Origin: Ilex aquifolium
Taxonomy: Eukaryota; Streptophyta; Magnoliopsida; Aquifoliales; Aquifoliaceae
NCBI GenBank assembly: GCA_951799425.1
Contig: OX637397.1
Span: 11,707,064-11,771,063 of the forward strand
DNA length: 64,000 nt
Reading direction: 5' to 3'
Below, piece by piece: positions 35,871 to 48,026 of the stretch. Position numbers and translations under genes: made by a program. A model generated the notes under the pieces. That model saw only the letters and a list, made by a program, of their open reading frames with translations, made no database searches and was not told the origin of the DNA. Each line of letters begins with the position of its first letter. The first letter of the stretch is position 1.

Positions 35871-36044
35871 CCTAGGCTCTGATACCATGTGAAAGAAGAG
35901 AATAGAAAGCAAATAATTGTATATTGCTTTGTTGCACTTTTTCATATACATGAGGATGAGTATTTATAGTACAAGAGAATACTAAAATATCCTAGTCTAA
36001 CCGATGTGGGACAAACATATAAACATATATACATTAACAACATC

Positions 36045-36310
36045 ATCTGGTCCCATTTTTTGATTAGTCTCGTATTACTCTTTGAATATCTATCTCCATT
36101 ATCTCCATTGATTAAGTTAATTAAGTCTAGTCATTAAGATAATTAATACTATCCCGTATCCGTCACTAACTCCACCACCGATTTCACCAACAACGACACC
36201 AACAAAGCACCACCAGTTTCCTTCAAACCACTGCCAACGAACCAATCTTTACCATCATGGCATCATCACAACAACCAACCACCCACCACCGTCAACAACC
36301 CACAAAACAC

Positions 36311-36348
<38 letters not shown>

Positions 36349-38517
36349 TCACACTTAATTATACACACAGAGCCCCCCCAATAACTCTTCATTTTGTGCT
36401 TTGAATCTGTGATGGCAACCTTTGATTTGCGATACATATTGGGACTGATGATACCAAGAATAAATTCATACGATAAATGAGTCCACAACAAAAATAGATG
36501 GACTGGCTGATCTAATCCTAGCATAGCTAACTTGCCAGGATCTAGGTTAATGAAGGTATACACCAGCTCAGCAGTATCTAATGCAGCTTAGTTTACGTTG
36601 GGAAAATGACAGAAGAACAATTATGCCATCAAATCTTATCTTGGGCTCGAAAAATCTATCTCTAGAATGTTACGTCACCAGTTTATAGAATGTCACGTCA
36701 TACCTAGTGAAAAGTGCCTATAAGAACGAAATATTTCCTCCAATATCTTAACAAACTAGGAGGCCAAATCATCATTTTTTGAGGACCACATTATCCTAGC
36801 GTATCAATAGGCAGACCCTTGGCTTGCCTACAACAATGCGCAATTGTAATCCCAAGAGGGTAACCACCTTCTTTCCCAAGTAATACAAACCAAGTAGTGG
36901 ATTGTGGCGTCAACTACCATGAAAGTGGCGGTGGGGGAGGGAGAGGTGGGGTTTTGTTAGGTTAACTACTTATGTTTTGGGGTTTAATTTTTTAGAAACG
37001 GGTATGGATTTTTGGATAGAGTCGAGGTTAGAATATGAGTCCAAAGATGATAGGGGTAATCTTTATATTATAAGAAAAAAAAATGCTTACATCTTTACAT
37101 GTTAGATGTCCCTTTAACGGCAATCTAACAGTTGGGAGAATCTTCTATCCAACACCAAAGCAGAGGGAAGGTCAGTGCTATTTCTAATACATGAGAGGAT
37201 CTACATGTTATTTTGACAAACTTTAGGTGAGGTATATATAATTAACTTGATATTTTATTATATCTTATTAGAAAGGGACAAATAATTGGTCACTTGAGAT
37301 TTCTCTTGCGACTTGGATACCCCTTTATCAAATGGGGTTGTAAGCAAGATCAAATGTTTCAGATTATTAGGGGAAAAAAAATAGGTGGTGTCTAGGCTAA
37401 TACTCTCACGCATGCAGCCAAAAAAAGTTTTTTTTTTTGGCTATAATTGTCTAGGTTTGCATCAACTACTCCATCGAGCTTGAATTCTGACTACCGTAGT
37501 CCAAACAGGCTTAGAACATGTCCCCTAAGTAACAAGAGTAGCTAACCCTTAGGGGGTTTATTTAAAAAATATTGAACTTGAGACCTCTAAGTTATCAGAG
37601 GTTAAACTCAGCCACGTGAAACTTGAACTACTCACATAGAGTGAATTCGTTGTAATATACTCTTTTTTTTTTTGAATTATAGCTCAGTAATGTGCTACTT
37701 GGTCAGGATGTATTCTATAATTTAACATCATTTATATTTGGAAATATATTTGGAAATGACCTGCTTGTTGGCAAGGAACAAAAATTTATTTCAATACATT
37801 ATTTTGGTTATTTAGAAAATAAAAATATTTCAAAAATATTTATGCAAAATTTCATAAACATAATAAAAACGAATAAAAAAAATTGAATATTTATTTTTAA
37901 AGCATCCTGAAACATTAGTTAAAATATACCAAACCATTCCGAAGCATCTTAAGACATTCTGAAACATTAATAGAAACATGTCCAAACATATTGAACATTT
38001 CAAAATACCTCAAAATACTGAAATTTCGATTTAGTCATTCTTTTATTTCAATCTCTTCGTGGTTGTAGGATAGGTTAAGTATTTTGCATTGTCCAATCAC
38101 AAGTCATAAATATGTTAAAACATTAGTACGAGTTATCTAAATCGTAAATCTAAATTAAGAGAGACAGATGTGTAGAATATTGAAATCATCATTTTACGAA
38201 TAAATATGATAATTATTCTTATTCTAGGATGTAGCATCTAAAAATTATATTGAAGTGTGTGTGATAGATTTAAAATTCTATTTGATACCTAAAATTATAT
38301 GCTGAAAGAAGAATTAGGGTTCTTGATTCGTTAATAAGACCAAATGTATTTACGACCTTATTATTAAAATTGATTTTAATTAGAGAGGCTTCACATCCCA
38401 TAACACTCATTTAAACCACAAACCAGTGGACCATTTTGTCACAAGTGATTATTAGCTCCCAAGAGACTACGAAATGGTGGTCTTAAGGGTATGTTTGGAT
38501 CGTAGGTTAAAGGTGAA
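36045..38517. other. Intergenic DNA between two LTR elements
   Basis: No gene was recognised. It contains a CT microsatellite (about 36318-36346), an accaccacc-rich patch at 36170-36300, the inverted partner of the 27.0-kb dispersed repeat (about 37165-37255), and a run of cattctgaaacatt-like words at 37900-38010. Confidence 0.45.
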
Positions 38518-38522
38518 TAACT

Positions 38523-39148
38523 TGTTGGGGAAATTAGCATAATTTTACTTAACAAAATAATATCCAGATCACAAATTAATAAGAATATGCAGATAAATAT
38601 AAAATAACAATCAATTTAGAATAGAATAAAATAGATACTATAAATTAGAAAGAGCTGGCCTGCGAGTCCAAGAGTCGTGTGAAACACTGTCCTAAAGTTG
38701 CTGCGCCTCCCCGCGTGAGGGTACTGATGGACATCAGCGACTCCAAGATCAAACCCAGACGCTCGCAGCAGCACCTACTCAATTGTCACACCCACTGGAA
38801 GGAAGGGGTGAACCTGACTCGAATCAAAGTTGCCCAAAACATAATCGGAAGATACATCTACAATATATATGGGAAAAGAATGCAAACTACAAAAACATAT
38901 ATTCCCATTAGATCATATGAGCTCTATTTATATATATTTGAGAATGTTAGCCATTAGGGGCTTTTTAAAGTCCACCATCTAGTAACCCCCACCACATAAA
39001 GGCATTCAAATGTCCAATTAAAGCAAAATATAATTATGCATTTAAATCATATAAAAAGCCAATTAAATCCTAAATTAAAAGTGATCCATTAAAACATATA
39101 AAATAAATTAAATGAGAAATTTTAAAACTTTTATTTTTTTTTCCAACA
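38523..39148 (-). repeat. LARD-like element, left (3') LTR
   Basis: It has TGTTGG...CCAACA ends and about 97% identity to the right copy. The differences cluster around 38695-38790. Confidence 0.85.
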
Positions 39149-40425
39149 ATCCCCCACAAGTTTTAAAATTTTGAATATCAATGATAAATATAATTTTATA
39201 TATATACATATATAAGCATAAAATGAACATAGAAAAATTAGGGCAACTGTAGTACTGTGCAATGGGTGTAGGTGTCTTCCGGACTTGAACGTCACTTAGT
39301 GTTGATAGTCTCCCCCTGAAGGATCATAGTGACCAAAGGCTTGAACTAGACCCTTTGAGCCAGAGTTCAATTATCACACACACAGTATCGATATTGGTCA
39401 GGATTCGCGGGTCAGTGCGTTTAATGGTCATGCACTTGATCTTGATTCTCATGAGAGTTTCTAGAGAATAGCCCAATTCCCATGGTTGCGGCCTCACGAC
39501 TACTCTCACTTAGGTGAGCCCTCCAAGGGTACAAGTGCACTATACCCTGCAGGAGTGTTCCTGCCTCAGTCTTATTCAGGATAAAATCCTTCCTTACCGT
39601 CACACTACATATGCACCTCTGCCATAGGGATGAGCTTGAAAATATTTCCTCTTAGGATATTTTCTCAACAACGGTGCAATGAGTCACGCAGTATGGATTG
39701 TTTCTACCCATTGAACTTCCTTAATGGGGTCCCCAATCACAGAAGTTGGGTTACCTCCCTAGGTGACTCCCTTGTGGGCTTAGGCCCATCCCCCTCGACA
39801 GTTCTTGATACACAACTTTTCTCAAAAGCTTGGCTTTCCTCGAAAGCTCATTGATGAAATTAATCATCTTTCATATATTCATGTCTCATGGCTTTCCTCG
39901 AAAGCTGTATAATTATTTGTCAGCTTTGTTTGGCTGAGATTTATAATTTTAATATAGAATGATCATTCTTCACAGATGAATGTTTCGCTTAGACGTGCAC
40001 GCCTTAATTTCTCTATTTGATATTGACCTGACCTGCCTTCCAAATATCAAAGATAAACACCACATTAAAATGTATTTGTCTGAGAAGATTGTAAGTGCCA
40101 CCACAGTCAATAAAAATCTCAATAGATCATTGCAATCCTCATTACATACGGATATAACGAAACCATATTAGTAAGAAAATTCAAATTGCAAACCCAGGAG
40201 ATGTCTTTTTAATTATACCCCCACATCTCATTAAGAAAATTCAAATTTCAAATCTAGGAGATGTCTTTTTAATTATACCCCCACATTTCCAATTTTTTTT
40301 TCCATGAGAGTTACTAATGCTTTAGCTCTTTATTTAAAATTTGAGCTAAGTAATTTCTTCAACTTGTAGTTCATAAAAATAGCATTTGCATCACACTACT
40401 CTATTGCCAACATATATAGTTCATG
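39149..40425 (-). other. Non-coding interior of the LARD-like element, left part
   Basis: No open frame of note. Two copies of the palindromic word ggctttcctcgaaagc lie at 39832-39847 and 39890-39905. A 60-bp tandem duplication (aagaaaattcaaatt ... atacccccacat) lies at 40172-40291. Confidence 0.55.
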
Positions 40426-43031
40426 TGTGAAACTCGGGTAAATTTGAATTTTTGTGAATAAGGGCAAAATGGTCATTTGTCATCCTAATGCTTATTTGAA
40501 ATACTCATACTTTAGATCTCGGATGAGGAAACGGAGTTCACCATTGGATTCGTATCGCGAAATCTAGTCATCCTGTCAAATTTCATCGAATTCCGAGATA
40601 GTCGGATTTTTGCACGTCGTTCGAGGCGACTGCGTGGCGAATGACATTTTAAAGGTCCCCAAAAATATTTTTTATAAAATTTCCTTAAAATTAAGTTAAA
40701 GTTCAAATAAAATTAATTTGAACTTAATCCGAGATATAATGAATCGTTTCGTGACGAAAAACGAACCCGGAAGTCGAAAATATGCGGTGCGATGTGGACC
40801 GCACATTTTTGCCTATAAATATCCTCAAAAATCAGCTTTTTGGAGAAGAAAATATCATCTCCTTAGCTGTAAGCAGCCGGCCAAGCAAAGAGGAAAAAAA
40901 AAAAATTCTTCAACCTTCCCGCTCCGATTTCGGGAGTTCCGTCGGTCGGAATCCGTCGATTCAAGAGGCAAAGTTCATCTCCTCGACGAGGGCTACGCGT
41001 ACGTACAAAAAACAAGAGATTTCACTGAAGATTCAAAAGTGAAGATTTGAGAAATCAAGAGTTCTTGAGTTATTTTGGTGTTATAGGAGTTTTCTACACT
41101 CCTATTGAGGTAGGGTTTCTCCTACTTGGGTTGATTTCTAACCTAAATGTTCATATGAATGGTTAGATGTATGTGTTATATATATATATATATATATTTA
41201 TCACTTGCCTATTATAGTTGGTTTAAAGGAAATGGCTAGATTCAATTCTAGTGTGAATCGGTAAATAGAAATTGCTAGTTTGTGATTTCTTGGATGTCTT
41301 GATAATTGGGTAGGTGGAAATCATGTATTCTGATTTTTTTTTGAGTTATGTGACAAATTTGAGCATTTTATGTGATTACATGATTTGGTGCCTTGAAGAT
41401 GTTTGATTAAAGGCTTAGGCGAAAATTAAGTATGTTTTGCATGAACTATGTATAGCATGCTTGGATATTGTATTGAATGAAAACTTGCCTATGGTTGTTG
41501 AATTGTGGAAATGGGTATGAAATTGGTCTAAAACCAAATTCTAGCTTTAAATTGATATGTGGAAGTTACATGTGTAATTTCTTGGATATTGGTATTATGT
41601 GGGCATACTATGTGTTTATATTGTGCCTTGTGAATTAAGTGTGTTATTGGCATAGATTATTTGCTAACATGCTTGGGATTTGTTGTTGGTTATAATGTAA
41701 ATATATGCTTAATGATATGTTAGCATTATCATGAACATGGGATATGTTGAAATTGTTCATATTGACATTATGATGAATTTTTCGAGATTATATGCATACG
41801 ATATAATTGTCCATGATACATGCTGAAATGTGTGGTTAAATTGATCCATATAGCATTCCTTACATATGGGACATGACATTGACATGCAATGACACATTAC
41901 ATTGCATTTGCACGGAGGCATCCATTTCATGGGCTTAGGCATGAGTGTGGGTGTGTGTGTGTGTTTGGGCATGGTTCATTCAAACATCATTCTTGGTGGT
42001 TGAAGGATGGGCTCGGGAAAGTTGGATTGAATATCCGACTGAGTCGCAGGGTTGCATGCATGGAAAAACTTGTGTCGGGTATAGCAAGTAGGGCTAGACT
42101 CTCCCTCGGGTGCAAAACCCGGTCACATGGTTCAGACACTTCCCGGCGGTGAAATTCCAGAAAAGTGCTGGTGTTTACGGAACCGGTGGTTGAGATACCA
42201 AAATCCGTTGCCCAACAAGACACAAGATTTTGATTTATAAAGTACTCATTCAATGAGTAACACCCATCAATGATTTGGTTTTATAATAAAACAACTTTTA
42301 TTTCAAACGATCATTGGGTGGATTTTTCGTCAATTGACGGATTCATTACACATTGGCATTGCATTGTGTTGTGGGAGTCGGTGAGGACTCGGGTTAAAGT
42401 TGCATGAGTGAGTCACATCTCATTTCACAGCATGACATGGTAAATTCCAATATAGAGTTGCATATTCTTACTTGGAATGTTGATGAGAATAAATGTTGTA
42501 TGTAAACATTGCATGTGCACTTAGGTGGGGAGTAGCCTCTGTAGGATATACTCTACTGGGCGTTGACTCACCCTATACGGGAAAACATTTCAGGTGGGGG
42601 AAATACACCGGCAAATGGCTCCAATTTGGACCCTCATGTTTCAAGAAAGCCGAATGTGGCTTTATTTTGTGTTAATGTAAAACACTTGTGAAAATTATGT
42701 TTTGGGCATGTAATCTTTTGCAAATAATTGTAATAAAACTTATATGGACTATTGTTAAAATAACCTTGCATATTTTGATATAAGTATGGATAATTGGACC
42801 CGGTGCGGTCAATGTGTTATATTGGACCTCGGATGGGTCATGTGAAGATATATGCACAGATTGTGTTTTGGGTAGAGTTTCCCGTACAAAGGAGACTCTG
42901 CCCGATAATTTTGTTCAATTACGGACCCCGATAAGAGAGGCATAATGGCACGATATCGAGTTACTCGGTATAAACGGGTATTCCGCAGGTTGATGGGTAA
43001 TCAACGGACCCCCGAATTTTGGGGTGTCACA
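40426..43031 (+). mobile_element. 2.6-kb solo LTR nested in the LARD-like element
   Basis: It starts TGTGAAACTCGGG and ends GGGGTGTCACA. It is flanked by tcatg (40421-40425) and tcgtg (43032-43036), four of five matching. A TATA box (gcctataaatatcc, about 40811) with a leader after it fits an LTR promoter. No internal domains are present. An (AT)n run lies at 41177-41198. It is probably from a long-LTR Ty3/Gypsy family. The open stretches at 40718-41050 lie in the LTR and are not genes. Confidence 0.65.
40811..40820 (+). promoter_or_regulatory. LTR TATA box
   Basis: cctataaata in the middle of the solo LTR is followed by a pyrimidine-poor leader, consistent with the U3/R junction. Confidence 0.5.
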
Positions 43032-43036
43032 TCGTG

Positions 43037-46000
43037 TGGAATAATCATACACAACATGTATCAAGAGAAAAGTTTCTTATATGACTAATCTATGATTACA
43101 CAATATCTTCAACGAAACATAAGTTTAGCGCAAAATAATTTGTTCTACCCCATGGTGCAGTATGCATTAGTCAAGTGGTACATGTTATAAACGGAATTAT
43201 TGGTGCAACAGAACATAATGCAGTTACAAATATGGGTTAGACAGTATATGCTTTCTCTAAAGTTGCATTAATAGTAAAATTGTATGACGTCAACAAAGTT
43301 TCAAAGACTTAACTCTAAGCAAAACTAAAGATGTTTAGACATATATCCAACCTTTATATTTGTATTCTGATTCCATAAGAATAGGCAGCATAACATATTA
43401 GCCCTTTTTGATTTCCTAGTCTCTCTTTTATCGGGTCGAATATCATGTGGCTGATAGCATGATAAAACATTTTGTTTCTACTTCTTGTAACAACTGAATT
43501 TTTCAGTACTCTTTTCTTTAATTAAAATGAAAAAATTAAATATAGTAACAAACACTTATTATATTTAAAATAACCATTACACTTGTAACAGCCAAACAAT
43601 TGACCTCCTAGAAACCAAATGCCCATAAGTTACATACAGATATTAATGACTCGCACATTTTCAAAAGAAGTTATATTTCAGCATTAACTGTTGTTTATAG
43701 ACACCAAAGATTTATTTATTTTATTTATTTATTTTATTACTTTTCCCTTGTTACACAATGGTAGGCTTTATATGCTCTCTCCTTAGATTATAGGTGATCC
43801 ATAGTAGACTTTCAACATAATGAACAGTAACATGTCAGTAGCCTTACAAGTTCAAATTTGTCCTACCTTGGATTTGTTTCTTTCAGGTCCAACTAGTAAC
43901 AATCCAATTAGTAAAATACACATGAATTCAAATTAGCAAAATTAATAATTTATTAGAGAGCATATATTAATTACCCACTGAAGGAATAGAAGATTACAAA
44001 TGAACCCACAAGGTGGACTAAAGTTATTGGGCATAGTGCGGGAACTTCTCTTTGAAGTTGTGATTTATTCAAAACTATTATTCTACCCAACCCACATGAG
44101 TAGTTTACCCAGTATAACAACGTTTTTTTTTCCTTCTACTAAATATTATCTTCTCTTGTCTAGAGTTTTCTGTATCATGAATCTACATAAGGTCCCTCTA
44201 ACTAATGTGATTTTAGACTAATTAAATATCACGTGTATATGTTCATATAATGAAGTGTAAACACGTTAATCATAAAGATAACATCTCTAATAATAATAGA
44301 CGTGTCCTTAATTTATAGAATAAACATATGGACACACACTAATAGATCTAACATTCCCCAAATAACTATTAGGTCCCCCCTAATTTTGAAACTTTAGTTA
44401 ACATCTACTTGCCTCATGCGATAATAAATATACTAATGTTCGAATGAAGAATTGCATGCCCCTTATACACCTCTTCGGTTACACACAAGAGCATGACTCA
44501 AATATTCGTGTGGTGGTAGATTGAGTTCCTCAGACACATTTGTTTAAGGTACAATTATTTCCTCCTTATTGCTCTCTCAATTTTCTTTTGTGCTTGATTT
44601 CTTTAACTCTTCATATGGATAGGACTAACAATATGTCACATTGAAATAGAACTAAAGTAGAGGATTATAAAGTGTAGAACTAAATGTGTATAATTCTATT
44701 CCTTGTTGACTCAATATATATGACAACATTAAATCACTTGCAATCAACACTACGGATAAATCATTTGCATAATCTCATATATTCTCAAAACATATTAAAT
44801 TATTCATATTACCTTTTCCTCTCATTTTTTCCTTAAATTTTATTTTTAATGTAATCTTTTCCTTTGAAATTTCTTTTTTTTTATTGGAAATTATGTTGTT
44901 TTGTCAAAATTTAAAATAGAACTCTTCCTAGTTGTAACTCTTTAAGAGTAGAATAAAATTAAACTTCTTTTAACCTAATGGAACTATCTTAGATTTCTAA
45001 ATTAAATCTCAGTTTCTTCCTTAACTAGTACCAAAAGAAAAACTCATGGCGTAGTTGTGTGAATCATTAACGCTTAACCAAAGGTTGAATGGTCTACTTA
45101 GAACTCATTTCTAAAAGGTAAGGATAAATTTTCTCTGTCAATTAATGACAAATGGTTAGGCTTCAAATTTCACGAGCTTCCAATTCCACGGTATTTCCAA
45201 AACTCGTTCTTGTTAGTTATTTGGGTGCACGCTACCAGTAGAGATAATGAGAGCATAAAGTGTAGTTTAGATTTGTATGCTATGAAATATTTTCAATAAT
45301 ATGTTAATTGCACCTTCTCTTTTTATAACAAGAACAAGTATAGGTATATCCCATGAAAATAAAGGTCTATCTCACCCTCCATGGCACAAACATCTCCTAA
45401 CTCCATATAACCGTCAAATCCTTTGTTAGCTTCCAAATTCAATCAAGACTTTTTAAGTAATATTTTAATAATAACAATGAATAGTCCTGATGTGTTTTGT
45501 AGAATTTTTTTTTTTTTTTTTATAATCATTGTTGTTATAGTACACGTCTAAATTTTATGAAAATTTTCATAGTGACTAATTTACATATAGCACTATTTGA
45601 CTTTTAAGTAAAGTATAGTTGTGCGTTACTCAATTCTAAACTCATGTCAACGTCTTAGGTCGGTTTCTTCTAAACAAATCAAAATCCCTTGAAATTTATC
45701 AGCTAATATTATTTTAAAATATGAAATATTATTAATACCTTTATTAACAACAATCACTTTTTTTTTACACATGAGGTGGCATTAATTGATCAATTACTCA
45801 CTTAAACATTAAAATATAAAAGTTCGATAAAATATATAGAGAGTAACGGCTGTAGGAGATAGAAACATGGTACGTTAGCATCATAAGCGATAATAACCAT
45901 CCTTATGCATAAGCATATATGACAGGTATATATGATGAAGTCATGTATTCATCTATGCAATTGTAAGTATGTCAAGAATTGGACATCTAAAAATAATTAT

Positions 46001-46778
46001 CAATTACATGGCGGTAGTATTTTAGATATTCATGAAAATTGACTTTGGCTTCTCAGAACATATTTTGTCCCAAGTAAGTAACATCGATTTTGGTATGAGA
46101 GCCCCTCATTGTTTCACCATGAAGGATATTACTCCAGTGTCTAACATGCATCTAAAACTGGCCTCTTGCACTTGATAGAAGCTATAAAGCAGACACCCTT
46201 CAATAAAGGACTTGAACTCTCACTAGATCACAAAATCTATAGAGATTTATGCTATACCTCTATGCGAAGTACATTATATTCTAATGAGTTGTACGAATCA
46301 AGCTTTATGTTTTTTTTTTTTTTTTTGTTCTATGTATAATTTTAAAACTTTTTTCTAACCCTAGGTTTTATTCAACAAAATCTGAACTTTATATATGACA
46401 AAGACATATCTAAATTATAATCACCTGAGACATGTATCATGATCCTTCTCTTAGTATAAAAATACATGTGACAGTAAAGATGTTCTGGACTAAGTAAAGA
46501 TGTTCTGGACTAAGTTAATACTTAATATTTTCTGATCTATCCTTCTTAAAGTTGCTTTCAATATGTAGATGATACAATCTGACCTATTATTAGTCTCTAC
46601 TCCCTGTTAGAGGTTATACCACCAGCCTGGTCTAGGGACTTTAGGGGATCAGAAAACAGAAAATGAAAAGAAGCGATAATCTCAAAGTCGCCTTAGTCAG
46701 AGCTAATGTCGGTGTCACTTGTTGGCAACCTATGGCAGAGCTTTCTTGTTTATAATTTCCTCCTCAGCTGCTTTAGAT
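43037..46778 (-). other. Non-coding interior of the LARD-like element, right part
   Basis: It is AT-rich with no coding frame. It holds a tggtatgagagccc word at about 46091 (one base off a tRNA-Met primer-binding site, plus orientation), long T runs at 45508 and 46311, and a 20-bp tandem duplication (taaagatgttctggactaag) at 46475-46514. Older, unrecognised retroelement remains are likely. Confidence 0.45.
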
Positions 46779-47406
46779 TGTTGGGAAAATTAGCATAATT
46801 TTACTTAACAAAATAATATCCAGATCACAAATTAATAAGAATATACAAATAAATATAAAATAACAATCAATTTAGAATAGAATAAAATAGATACTATAAA
46901 TTAGAAAGAGTTGGCCTGCGAGTCCAAGAGTCGTGTGAAACACTGTCCTAACGCAGCTGAGCCTCCCCGCGTGAGGGTACTGACGGACATCAGTGACTCC
47001 AAGATCAAACCCAGACGCTCGCAGCAGCACCTCCTCAATGGTCACGCCCACTGGAAGGAAGGGGTGAACTTGACTCGAATCAAAGTTGCCCAAAACATAA
47101 TCGGAAGATACATCTACAATATATATGGGAAAAGAATACAAACTACAAAAACATATATTCCCATTAGATCATATGAGCTCTATTTATATATATTTGAGAA
47201 TGTTAGCCATTAGAGGCTTTTTAAAGTCCACCATCTAGTAACCCCCACCACATAAAGGCATTCAAATGTCCAATTAAAGCAAAATATAATTATGCATTTA
47301 AACCATATAAAAAGCCAATTAAATCCTAAATTAAAAGTGATCCATTAAAACATATAAAATAAATTAAATGAGAAATTTTAAAGCTTTTATTATTTTTTTT
47401 CCAACA
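46779..47406 (-). repeat. LARD-like element, right (5') LTR
   Basis: It matches the left LTR over its full length and is followed by the taact target duplication. Confidence 0.85.
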
Positions 47407-47475
47407 TAACTATGGTAAGATAGGATAAAAAAATATGTGGAGTCCATATACCTCATGTTTGGTAAGTAAAAAATG

Positions 47476-48026
47476 TGATGGTACCAAAAATCAGTTCTAA
47501 GTGTGAGATCATCCCATGAGGTCAGATGGGCAGGTCAGTTCGGAGCTTCAGAGCTCAGAGGACCAGAGCTCAAGCTCTCCCCACGCCAAATAATAGCCGA
47601 AGCGATAAGGAAACAGCCGGGTGATAGCTGGCACCTCCAAAACAAAAGTCAAGCAACATCGCAGGCGGAAAACTCTTAATTGACCAGGATCCCCTCCCAA
47701 AATTAAGGGGGATCCCACGAATGAAGGGCGAAGATCTCGGTGGAGATCTCTTAGGTTTAGGAATAACATTATAAGTACTGAACAATTACCCCAACCAGGG
47801 GAGAGAGTAATGTAAACAAAAAACTCTGTAAACTTCTTTGAAGATCAATAAAGGGAAAGGAGCAAGAACCTCCATTAAAGAGTGGACTAGCCGAGCTCAT
47901 CAGTCGGTGAACCACTATATTTTCACTGTGTTGCACACACTACACATCGGATAACTAGAACATTCATCCACCAATTCACAAGCCTTGTAGCTCAGATCCA
48001 TCTCATACAATTGAACCAAAACTCAT
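47476..48026 (+). repeat. Tat 5' LTR, part before the nested insertion
   Basis: It contains GC-richer sequence, a gaagatcaataaaggg polyadenylation-like word near 47840 and a break after ctcat (48022-48026). The LTR resumes at 55017 with the duplicated ctcat and ends at 55049. Confidence 0.78.

Larger units (their letters stand above)
28001..36039 (-). mobile_element. Ty1/Copia element with a chimeric interior
   Basis: The outer 152-bp LTRs (28001-28152 and 35888-36039) begin tgtgaaag and end taaca/aaaca. They are flanked by acatc on both sides (27996-28000 and 36040-36044). On the minus strand the right LTR is followed by tggtatcagagcctagg (35887-35871), a tRNA-Met primer-binding site, and the left LTR is preceded by a purine tract (cttgagtttgagtggggat). 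It is therefore a minus-strand element. The interior should be one gag-pol but is a patchwork: minus RNase H, plus gag-protease-integrase, plus gag again, a third LTR, then minus RT/RNase H, integrase C-terminus and leader. Outer LTRs differ at about 14 of 152 positions, so the insertion is old. Confidence 0.85.
38523..47406 (-). mobile_element. LTR retrotransposon without coding capacity (LARD-like)
   Basis: The LTRs of about 627 bp (38523-39148 and 46779-47406) begin TGTTGG, end CCAACA and differ by roughly 3%. They are flanked by taact (38518-38522 and 47407-47411). The sequence cttgtgggggat, read on the minus strand next to the left LTR, is a good polypurine tract, which gives minus orientation. 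No gag or pol frame exists in the 7.6-kb interior, so it needs enzymes from elsewhere. A standard primer-binding site next to the right LTR is not obvious. A 2.6-kb solo LTR is inserted inside. Confidence 0.82.

Noticed and set aside
40718..41050. 110-codon open frame at 40718-41050
   Set aside because: It lies directly after the TATA box in a solo LTR and is leader sequence with no recognisable protein.
46088..46105. tggtatgagagccc as the primer-binding site of the LARD-like element
   Set aside because: It is in the opposite orientation to the polypurine tract and about 680 bases from the LTR. It more likely belongs to an older remnant.
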